From the NCBI GenBank assembly GCA_032622095.1, contig CP136066.1, forward strand, positions 187,276,716 through 187,340,715: 64,000 nucleotides of DNA. The letters are read 5' to 3'. This stretch comes from Siphonodentalium dalli. Taxonomy: Eukaryota; Mollusca; Scaphopoda; Gadilida; Siphonodentaliidae. Under the pieces are notes generated by a model. The model saw only the letters and a list, made by a program, of their open reading frames with translations, was not told the origin of the DNA and searched no databases. Every line of letters starts with the position of its first letter. The first letter of the stretch is position 1. Positions 55,902-64,000 of the stretch are shown piece after piece. A program made the translations under genes and the position numbers.

Positions 55902-56267
55902 ATACTAGTAGCAGACTTTACGCCCAGATCCAGTGGCAGGAGTTTTTGGCAGTTTTAATTTATTTCACGCTACAAATCAATACATGATGCTACATGTACA
56001 TGTATATACATTGGAAAATTAAGAGTGACATATTACGATCATAATGATATATTATAATCTAACATTCATGTTAAATTGCATAGAATATGCTGCATAATTA
56101 TGAGTAACCTTGGTTTGTTTACATTCAATTAACACTGTCACTTTGCGAGGTCAAATGTGTTCATATTTATGTAAACAATGTTGGTAAAATAAATTTTTCA
56201 CATTACATTACTACTTTCAGTACAACTCTTGTGAAGTTCAGAATAAATTTAATAATTTTTTTGGAAT
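55902..56267. other. no gene recognised
   Basis: AT-rich sequence without features. Confidence 0.4.
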
Positions 56268-56390
56268 AGGACAATATTTACCTTGACCTTGTAAGCCAGT
56301 GAATCTCTTACACATGGGAGACTCGCATATACCTGGTATAAGAGAATGCACTCGCACAATATCTTTAATGCTGCACCAGCGCAGATCGGG
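56268..56390. mobile_element. PB3 remnant with CORE hairpin
   Basis: GCCAGTGAATCTCTTACACA, GGGAGACTCGCATATACC and AAGAGAATGCACTCGCAC, then the right arm TCTTTAATGCTGCACCAGCG. Terminal repeats missing. Confidence 0.65.
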
Positions 56391-57159
56391 TTTGTGAATA
56401 TTCCTATTCACTAGTTGGGAGTGCTGATAGAGATGTGACCTTACATGTATCTCGGTGATTGTGGGAGGGTAAGGATCAGAGACATATCCAGGATGATTTC
56501 ATACCTGTAACAGGTACAGGTACACATGTGGTACCGGTACATGCGCCCAAATTAGCTATGGGATAAAAACTGAAACTATTAATTCCTCAATATATCATTG
56601 ATCGTACTAATTCATATACATTGTACCTCTTGTTGATCAAAATTCATGGTGAATTCATACACTCATTGTTCATTTGAAGACTTAGTAGGTACATGTATAT
56701 GTAGGAGCCACATTTATGTTTATTGAGAAATATTAATATGCCATAATTTATTTAGGGACATTCTCAGCAAAGAAACAGGTGTCCCCAAAGAAATTCCTGG
56801 ATATGTCCCTGGTAAGGATGCAGCAAGAAATCAAGAATAAATTGCAAGGAAAAACTATATGATTGAGATAAGCTGAAACTGGACCAGTTTCGCAATATGG
56901 TATCTCAGTGACGAGAGTTTTGCCTTCGACTTTATTCTTGATTTCTTACCTTATATTTTAAAATTAGCTAATAATATGCGAAATAATAAAACTAACTACA
57001 TGTACATAGCGGTACATGTAGCAACTATTACATCTACATGTACATGTATATGTAGTACCTGTATAATGGAAGCTACACTTTTGTAAAGTCATCACTGCCA
57101 TCAGTACTGAAACATGAGCTCTCAGTACATGTACATGTACATGTAGTTGTGCACATGTA
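56391..57159. other. unique sequence plus empty-site paralogue of the hAT insertion
   Basis: At 57061-57130, GTATAATGGAAGCTACACTT and AAAGTCATCACTGCCATC with GAGCTCTCAG match the flanks of the hAT element (GTATACTGGAAAC | TACACTT) without the insertion. No coding region. Confidence 0.6.
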
Positions 57160-57378
57160 CATTAATGCCCTAAATAATCGACTCCTTGACCACAGCAGAA
57201 TTATGGGTAACTTTTCAGGATTTAGTCGGAAATATGGCTTGTTGCCATTCATCGGAAAGCTCTCAGTGAGAGCTTTCCGATGAATGACAATAAGCCATAT
57301 TATGGACTACATGTAAATCCTGAAAAATTACCCATAATTCTGCTGTGGTTAAGGAGTCGATTATTTAGGACATTACTG
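57160..57378. mobile_element. TAH hairpin MITE, full length
   Basis: 219 bp. Left arm ATTAATGCCCTAAATAATCG (first bases eroded), right arm GGAGTCGATTATTTAGGAC. ACATG insertion in the right arm (GGACTACATGTAAATCC). Confidence 0.87.
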
Positions 57379-57410
57379 TACATATATTGTTATGCTCATT
57401 GCAGATGAGC

Positions 57411-57985
57411 CAGGGGCCAGCCTAGAGGTTTCAAATTAGGAGAAGTTAACCCTGTTTGTTTATTAAGGAGAAGTGGACTGTAATGAGGGAGAAGTAACAA
57501 TGGCTGAAGTTCAATTCACTCCCCAACATCACCATTCTACATGTACATACCGGTACACTGTATGGTCCAATAAGTATCATGCAACACAAGATCCCATTTG
57601 GAAAACCCTTATAGTGAGTAAGAACACCATTATAATCAGTAAATGAACTTTATAAATGCTGGTGGGACATACCTGGTATGCATACTAGTAGTAGTACAGT
57701 AATGCCCTAAATAATCGACTCCTTAACCACAGCAGAATTATGGGTAATTTTTCAGGATTTAGTCGAAAATATGGCTCAGTGAGAGCTTTCCGATGAATGG
57801 AAACAAGCCATAATTCTGACTAAATCCTGAAAAAATTACCCATAATTCTGCTGTGGTTAAGGAGTCGATTATTTAGGGCATTACAGTACACATGTACTTG
57901 TAAATGAGAGAGATGTCACTCCTTCCTGGGACAAAAACGGAGATGTGGTAAATTTCTCCCATGTCACCCTCTACACTGGTCCTTG
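57411..57985. mobile_element. HM2 hAT-type MITE containing a nested TAH
   Basis: Ends CAGGGGCCAGCCTAGAGG type (CCAGGGGCCAGCC) and CTACACTGGTCCTTG. Interior AATTAGGAGAAGTTAACC, ACCATTATAATCAGTAAATG and GTCACTCCTTCCTGGGAC. The TAH element at 57697 interrupts it. Without it the element is about 380 bp. Confidence 0.8.
57697..57886. mobile_element. TAH hairpin MITE nested in HM2
   Basis: 190 bp with TA flanks. Both arms CCCTAAATAATCGACTCC. The left arm lacks the centre. Its terminal base pair at the right reads TTACAG instead of TTACTG. Confidence 0.9.
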
Positions 57986-58185
57986 AAGTTTATTCTCAAT
58001 TTCTTACCATGTACATGTACAGGGTATTTAATATGTGTAATAGTAATAATACTACCAGTAGTAATATGGTGCATGCATACCGGTAGTTGCATACTAAATC
58101 TTAATACATGTACAATTCAACCTAAAACCTAAGGTTCGCAGGGCCCAAATGTACATGTAGGCTATCAGCTAAAACATCTAGTATA

Positions 58186-58193
58186 CTGGAAAC
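58186..58193. repeat. target-site duplication CTGGAAAC, left
   Basis: Identical to 62356-62363; the 8-bp length is the hallmark of hAT insertion. Confidence 0.95.
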
Positions 58194-58290
58194 TAGGGGT
58201 GTAACGATACGGGGCATGGGGTGTATCGATGTTTATCGCGATACAGAGGTCACGATACGATACGTATCGCGATTTTACTTACCTAAAATT
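58194..58290. promoter_or_regulatory. left sub-terminal CGATAC repeats of the hAT element
   Basis: Multiple CGATAC, GTATCG and ATCGCGAT motifs, including ACGATACGATACGTATCGCG, cluster within 100 bp of the left end. A matching cluster lies at about 62255-62355. By analogy with other hAT elements these are candidate transposase binding sites. Confidence 0.6.
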
Positions 58291-59208
58291 ATAGTCATAT
58301 TGCCGAATCTTCATACAGACTATATACATGTACACTGATATATAGGGACAACGAACAGACAGTATGCTTACGTGGATACAAGTACATCGACGAATTTGAC
58401 TCAAGAAAAATGTTTTTACTTTGTTGGCGCCAATTTGGCGGTATATGTCATAACAAAAAAACAGAAATGTTGCTACTTGTACGTCAATTGTTTAGTGTAC
58501 CGGCATTGTACACGAAGAAAATGTATAAAAGTAACAAAAACCTCGTCGATATAATTATATCAACTATTCGTGATATTCCGCCCGACCGGGAAGTATAAAA
58601 AAGACGGCATTGGGCTCATTGTCAGTAATTTGTCACACTGCGTTGACGGGAAGAATTATTACAGAGAATACAAACACTACCTTCTGACGGACCAACGAGG
58701 AACGTCGTCTCTTCATCTCTCTCAGTAAATGTGAGATTGACAGTTAAATGGGAGGGGCTTTATATCAGTGATTCCTGTCAAGCTGTGAACTTATCGGGAA
58801 CTGGGAGGGTTTATTATCCCCAGTCGGCCAATGCACAGAGTGCAATCTTGGGTCAGTCTTCAGTGTTGACGCACGTGACCAGATGGCACATATTACATAG
58901 CTTGATGCGGCAATGATGACCGTATGTGGTATACAGGTAATCAGGTATAGCTTAATGCCATGTTGTGTCCGTTGGGCAGTTGAGTAAGTAAACAAGTGCG
59001 TCATGAATACTTTGACTTTTGCAGTCTATTGGAAATAGAAATTTGAATCATGAATACAAAATTAATTTAACATTTAATATCAGAATATAGCACACTAAGC
59101 ATAATAGTCAATTTACTCAGTTAGTAATGAATATGATGTATCATGCGTAATTGACTAGTTTGTTGAAAATTAATATTAAATCGTAATTTTTAACAAGTTA
59201 GATATAAA

Positions 59209-61167
59209 TTATGCATGATACGTCATATTCTTCTTTAAAAACACCAAAGTGTCCACATGCTCTGGTTTTAAAAGCGAGCGTTGTGCAGTTACAATGTCAC
59301 CAGCTGTCGAGAATACTCTCTCGCTTGGGACTGACGTTGCTGGTACACACAGTAGTGATCTTGCAATACATGACAACGTTGGGAAATGAATAGAGTTGTC
59401 TTTCCACCACGTCATCGGGGAATCGGTGAGAGGAATTGGTGGTTCAGCTTGATATCGAGCCACCTCCCGCTCGATATTGTCTTTTTTGTTTTCGCGTGAC
59501 TCTGATGCTGCCTTGAACACATCACCGAATATATCTTCGAGTGCCGTTTTCAATTTCTTTCTAGGATGGTCGTCGTCGGGATTAATAGAATCCTCAGCCT
59601 GGTTACTTGAATTATTTCGTGCTGAATCGCACCCGAGTGACCTGATAGCCTCCGAAGTTAGTTTTGAGTATGTGTTACCTTTCTCACTCTCTGACAGAAA
59701 GGGCAGGGCCTTGAACCTCGGATCTAACGCCGAACTCACAGTGAGAAATTCCACCAATCTTTCCTCGCAATATCTCATTTCCATATCAGTTTTTACTGCC
59801 TTTTTCATCTGCTTAATTAGTGAAGAGTCATCTACGTTGCTGGCCATTGCTTTTATGATCTGGTGTTTTAAGGGCAGAATAAGTGAAATTGTCGGATTTT
59901 GTGAGTCACACATGAGAGTGGTGATGGTCTTCAGTGATTTTAGGGACTCTGCTGCTGCCTGTGCGTTTAATACATCAATGTCGTCCAGGGTGACTAGTTC
60001 CTTGAGGTCTTTTCTCACATCAGGGCACAGGAGAGCAGCATGAATAGCAGGCTGCTGTTCTAGATATCGGCTGAGCATATCATATGAACTATTCCACCTG
60101 GTAGTGACATCTCCTATCAATTTATGGAATGGAAGGCTTAACAGTGTTTGCTTCTCTTTGAGCACCGCAGTTGCTTTTGGACTTTTGTGGAAATAGTTAA
60201 CCACATGTCTAATTCTACCAAGCAATCTACTGAAAACTGGTACCTCGAGTCCCCGTTGAGTTGATAGATTGAGGGAATGGGCAAAACACCCAATGTTGAG
60301 CCCACCAAACTCCCGTATTGCTGCATACATTGTCGATGCATTGTCAGTTACCACCACGATTGGATCTTGGTCGGGACCATTAGGTGTTTGGATACCCCAC
60401 TCTGTAACAGCCGATTTCAAAACCTCAGCCAGATTGATTGCGTTATGTGAACTGTGGAGGGCCCGTGTCTGCAGAACGTAATTGTTTATGTTCCAATTGC
60501 TATCAATACAATGGGCTGTAACTGTCACATACCCTTCATTTGCCCTGGATGTCCAGCAGTCAGTAGTGAGGCTGACTGCTGCAGATGTTTTTATAATTTC
60601 TTTCAGTTTAGATTTGGTTTCTTTGTACAGATCTGGAATTATCGTTGAACTAAAGTGTTGTCTACATGGCATATCATATCGTGGCTCCAGTTCGTTGATT
60701 AGTGATCGAAAACCGGGTTGATCAACGGTTGAATAAGGTTTCATTTCAGTGGCTATATACATCCCTATCTTCCTGGTAATTGCTTTTGCCCTGTTTGAAG
60801 TATGGGGGAGTTTCTGCTTGAATGCTTCGGCTAAGCGCAACTGACCTGTGACTGGTTTTGTTTCTTTTGACTCGGTGCCAACTAAAGTCGCGAAAATAGT
60901 TGCAGGTTTGGGAGCCCTCGCAGTTGGGAGTTCAGCAATGCTTATATGAGGGTGATGTCTCTTCAGATGGGTTGTCATGTTTGTGGTGTTCCCTTTATAT
61001 GGCACTTTTGTCTGACATATTCTGCAAACTGTTGTCGTTTTATCTGCAGTGCGAACATTGTTTTTATCTTCCACTGCCAAGAAGCCAAAATGCTTCCACA
61101 CTTTAGATGTGTAAAGCTTTGAAGGTGTTGGAGAAATAATATTAAGATCTGCTTGAACTGAATCCAT
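59209..61167 (-). CDS. hAT transposase, ZBED type
   Basis: Intact 652-residue protein, a normal length for the family, starting at the ATG complementary to 61165-61167. It cuts and pastes the surrounding element in the nucleus, binding the terminal and sub-terminal repeats. Residues about 20-75 form a BED zinc finger: TSKVWKHFGF, C48 and C51 (VCRIC), and the histidine group H67/H71/H72 in THLKRHH. The RNase H-like core has D203 (LTTDCWTS) and D275 (VVVTDNAS), then the family motif C294-x-x-H297 (CFAHSLNL) and W358 (TTRWNSSYDML). After the helical insertion comes the C-terminal dimerisation region, with the likely catalytic E616 in SVPSERVFSTAG. Thus all three acidic catalytic positions (D, D, E) are present. 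Residues 510-570 are acidic and lysine-rich linker. There are no introns or frameshifts. Closest in style to ZBED1/ZBED4-like and hAT-Ac proteins. A domesticated host gene is possible, but the surrounding ends and target duplication make a live transposon more likely. Confidence 0.96.
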   Translation of the reverse strand: MDSVQADLNIISPTPSKLYTSKVWKHFGFLAVEDKNNVRTADKTTTVCRICQTKVPYKGNTTNMTTHLKRHHPHISIAELPTARAPKPATIFATLVGTESKETKPVTGQLRLAEAFKQKLPHTSNRAKAITRKIGMYIATEMKPYSTVDQPGFRSLINELEPRYDMPCRQHFSSTIIPDLYKETKSKLKEIIKTSAAVSLTTDCWTSRANEGYVTVTAHCIDSNWNINNYVLQTRALHSSHNAINLAEVLKSAVTEWGIQTPNGPDQDPIVVVTDNASTMYAAIREFGGLNIGCFAHSLNLSTQRGLEVPVFSRLLGRIRHVVNYFHKSPKATAVLKEKQTLLSLPFHKLIGDVTTRWNSSYDMLSRYLEQQPAIHAALLCPDVRKDLKELVTLDDIDVLNAQAAAESLKSLKTITTLMCDSQNPTISLILPLKHQIIKAMASNVDDSSLIKQMKKAVKTDMEMRYCEERLVEFLTVSSALDPRFKALPFLSESEKGNTYSKLTSEAIRSLGCDSARNNSSNQAEDSINPDDDHPRKKLKTALEDIFGDVFKAASESRENKKDNIEREVARYQAEPPIPLTDSPMTWWKDNSIHFPTLSCIARSLLCVPATSVPSERVFSTAGDIVTAQRSLLKPEHVDTLVFLKKNMTYHA

Positions 61168-62338
61168 TTTAAATTTTTTAAATTGTGTTATTCAAATACA
61201 TTCACGACCTTGACATTTTAGTCTTGATATATTCACAACGAGAAAGCGACAACAGAATACCATTATATGCCAATGATTGTGGGTTAAACTACGGGATAGT
61301 ATATGAACTATAAGCAGAGACGAACTTCACGATCAAATAATGACACATTCCACCCCCTTTATATATACTATCCGAGCCCATATACCAATTATAATTTCTT
61401 CGGAACCCCCCATAACCCCTGTTCGCTGGACTCTCTACGATAATATTGATGAGCTACAGTGTTTTGACTCAAGAGTAATGAGATATCTGCGTGCACAGCG
61501 CGTGCAGACGTATGCCGCGCTTTGATGTTTATTTATAGTTTGGAACGTCAGAGATCGAGAGCGCACTGATTGGCGTAAGGAAATGTCAATAGATTTCTGC
61601 AACGTCATGCATATCAACGTCGATTTGAGACAATAATATCTCGATTCAGACCAGACTCACTGGGCACATTAACATTGACTACCAGTCGACGCGGGGCATG
61701 ATACAAAATGAAGGCCAGTATATAGGCTACTGTACGTGAAATGTATGCGATTGAATATGTGCTAGACGGTCCCAGACTAAAGCAGAGCTCTGCATCACTC
61801 TGTCTGTGTCTCTGATTAACAGTGAAACAGAAATTAAAACATACATCAAAAGATTTGCCACGGAGTAAACGACATGTTATTGACAACGTCACTCAATTTA
61901 TGCATGCGTGGCAGCGTGTGTACTATTAAAATAGGTCATTGTAATTGAGGTCAGGTCACTGAGGTCAGGTGCGTGGTAAGATCATTGGTTCACCAGTGAC
62001 TCTGTGTTTCATGACGATGGCATCTCATTGGCTGCGTGAACATGCAAGTTGATACAATATGCAGTCTGTTTAGTAATAGTATGTTTACCCATGCAGTGGT
62101 CTCACTGTTGTTCCGTGATTCATTATTTATTGATGGGATCGGAGAGAGAGTATACCGTACCTTTATTGTATGTTAGATACTGATTCAACATCCATCTTTC
62201 TCATTCGTGCGACCGCTGGCCCACTGGTTACTTATCTGATGTAACATGCGATTTGTGTATCGAGATATGTATCGTTTGAACACCCGTATCGATGACCGTA
62301 TCGTCGGTGCTGTATCGCCGACGCATCGATACATCGAT
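61168..62338. other. upstream region of the hAT transposase
   Basis: About 1.2 kb between the start codon and the right terminus. It should hold the promoter and 5' UTR. An AT-rich ATTTTAAATTTTTTAAATTG stretch lies directly before the ATG on the coding strand. No second gene recognised; several small open frames have no known motif. Confidence 0.45.
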
Positions 62339-62355
62339 GTATCGTTACACCCCTA
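62339..62355. repeat. right terminal inverted repeat of the hAT element
   Basis: GTATCGTTACACCCCTA, perfect complement of 58194-58210, followed by the second CTGGAAAC (62356-62363). Confidence 0.95.
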
Positions 62356-62363
62356 CTGGAAAC

Positions 62364-63461
62364 TACACTTTTGTAAAGTCATCACTGCCAGCTCTACTGT
62401 AAAATGAGCTCTCAGTAGTTGTGTATTATTACGCTCATTGTGCAGATGAGCTGTTTATAATATACGATATCTTTAAGCTGGTGTGTGGCACAAAATTGCA
62501 ATAACTATAAATTACATACATGTATACAGGTAAATTGTACATGTAAGGCTAAATGTACAGGTATACATGTATGTAAGGCATTACTCTCGAGTTCCAAATA
62601 ATAATGATCTCGCGTTTTATTAATTTAAAAAATGACACTGTAGCTCAACTTGGAAAGGGAATAATTTCATGTGTTACAATCAATGGACCAATTAGGAATG
62701 CTGATAGTTGAAATGTCTAAGTAATACTAGATTATAAACATGAAGAGATACATGTACATGTACATATAAAATAAAATCCAAGATGGCCACTGAAGCATTT
62801 GATAGCTCCCATCTAGTAGATTAATATCAAGTTCAATATGAAGTTTGGTGATGATCGGATAAGGGAAGTGGACTGTAGGGTTTGCCAAATAATTTAGCCA
62901 CGCAAAGAGTAAAATCCAAGATGGCTACCAGCGACCATGTTTTATGGCCGATTGACCCCAAAATGACTCGTTTCCCATCTACATGTACATGTCAATAGCT
63001 ATGACAAATTTCATAATGATCCAGCCCGTGCTAAAGGAAATTGTTGACAGATGCACACACAGACGATGGATACCAAGCCATGGCAATAGCTCAAACTTTA
63101 TAAAGTAAATTTGAGCTAAAAAGGACTATTATAAGGCACAATCACCATTTTTTTTTTATTAAAAAATTAATTTCCGTGGAGTGTCATACTTACTCTACAG
63201 GGTATATAATCATCAAGTCTGTAAAACATTCATTGCAAGCGTGAAGACAGACAGCCACTACATGCACGGTACATTGTACATGTAAGTACCCGGTAGTAAA
63301 ATATTGTAGCCCATACTGTATGACTCAACTTCAATTACCATATACAATGTACATGTAAGAGACACAGCAGCATTAATCATGCATGTAAGAGACACAGCAA
63401 CATCAAATCATGACCCCTTCCACCCCAACCTACGGTACTAGTCAACTAGTGCATGCCAGAA
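62364..63461. repeat. dispersed repeats
   Basis: 62364-62520 matches parts of 54930-55040 and 57068-57130. 62628-62740 matches 36975-37110. 62770-63110 has AAATCCAAGATGGCCACTGA and AAATCCAAGATGGCTACCAG with GACCCCAAAATGAC, a phrase style common in mollusc and brachiopod repeats. No coding region. Confidence 0.55.
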
Positions 63462-63495
63462 GTGGTTTAGGGGTCGATTATTAAGGACATTACTG
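63462..63495. mobile_element. TAH hairpin MITE, right tip only
   Basis: AGTGGTTTAGGGGTCGATTA then AAGGACATTACTG and TA. Only about 34 bp remain. Confidence 0.6.
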
Positions 63496-64000
63496 TAGAT
63501 ATGAGATAGAAATTATTTTACAGTGGCAGCATTTGTGCTGATTAAAATTACGTTATGCTAATGTGTGCATAAATATTATTTGGTGCCATCACTTTTATTA
63601 ATTTCTACCAAAAATGGGCACCATCACTATTACGTGGCCATCACTATTATTTGGCATTCAAGATTAAAAGCTGAAAAATACCTACACAGGTACATATGTA
63701 ACAGTATACATGTAGACTACCAGAGGACATGTACATGTACTTACAGACATGGTACATTATGGTACATGTACATACATCTATGCTCTAATTAATCAACCCC
63801 TTTAACTAGGTTATAGGCCGGTAATGACCATGGTCATACCAACAGTCAATCTCAGTCAAGTGGTACTAGTATAACCACAAATGCTAACAGTTGAAACGCA
63901 GTATCGGTTGGTAATCTTACCGGGGTAATATTTTTGACCATGGTTCATCGCATGAACAGGATCGAGTACCACGGTAAAACCTACCAGTAGTCAACTACAT
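63496..64000. other. no gene recognised
   Basis: AT-rich with TACATGTACATGTA runs. Near 63781, TGCTCTAATTAATCAACC is a possible left-tip fragment of TAH. Confidence 0.4.

Larger units (their letters stand above)
58194..62355. mobile_element. complete hAT transposon, 4162 bp
   Basis: Terminal inverted repeats TAGGGGTGTAACGATAC (58194-58210) and GTATCGTTACACCCCTA (62339-62355) are perfect over 17 bp and flanked by identical CTGGAAAC. Sub-terminal regions are rich in GTATCG and CGATAC on both strands, as expected for transposase binding sites. A single intact transposase gene lies on the minus strand. A paralogue of the empty site is at 57061-57130. Perfect ends, a perfect duplication and an uninterrupted gene point to recent, possibly current, activity. 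Confidence 0.96.

Noticed and set aside
58372-58598. Second gene inside the hAT element
   Set aside because: Two overlapping 60-codon frames with no known motif; hAT elements usually carry one gene.
59477-60043. 188-codon plus-strand open frame
   Set aside because: Lies antisense to the transposase in its linker and C-terminal part; it is a shadow frame without recognised motifs.

Overview
This is a eukaryotic, AT-rich, intron-like or intergenic stretch, most likely from a marine invertebrate. The frequent palindromic ACATGTACATGT and ACCGGT strings and the repeat phrase 'GGGCCATAACTCT' resemble what is common in molluscs and other lophotrochozoans. That placement is an inference from repeat style, not from a marker gene. 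There are no bacterial-type operons and no rRNA or tRNA genes that I can see. The window is dominated by mobile elements. The one intact gene is a transposase.

Layout. 1-10 kb: palindromic MITE remnants, a 421-bp insertion with a 15-bp target duplication, and one probable host exon on the minus strand (7228-7378). 9.85-13.9 kb: a degenerate satellite-like array with a 731-bp higher-order repeat. 14.2-17.4 kb: three piggyBac-like MITEs and a PIF/Harbinger-like element. 18-25.7 kb: old dispersed repeats, a GC-rich TA-flanked MITE and hairpin MITEs. 26.2-28.8 kb: a 2.57-kb DNA transposon without a coding region. 28.8-31.2 kb: two piggyBac-like MITEs, then a 33-copy, 31-bp minisatellite that sits inside a hAT-type MITE. 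31.7-35.3 kb: a tandem segmental duplication whose units carry different MITE insertions. 36-49 kb: hairpin MITEs, a 135-145-bp tandem array and two nested insertions. 49-54.4 kb: a hairpin, a 170-180-bp tandem array and candidate host exons on the minus strand. 58.2-62.4 kb: a complete 4162-bp hAT transposon. 62.4-64 kb: dispersed repeats.

MITE families named below. TAH: about 30 copies of a near-perfect palindrome with TA target duplications and CAGTAATGC ends. PB1, PB2 and PB3: piggyBac-like, TTAA target, three different terminal sequences, but all carry the same internal 'CORE' hairpin. GTG: ends GTGACCCGCC, same CORE. HM1, HM2 and HM3: hAT-type with 8-bp target duplications. Nesting shows PB1 moved after TAH and PB2, and TAH moved after HM2.

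The hAT element is the only one with its own transposase here. The MITEs must have been moved by enzymes encoded elsewhere, because their termini do not match those of the intact element.
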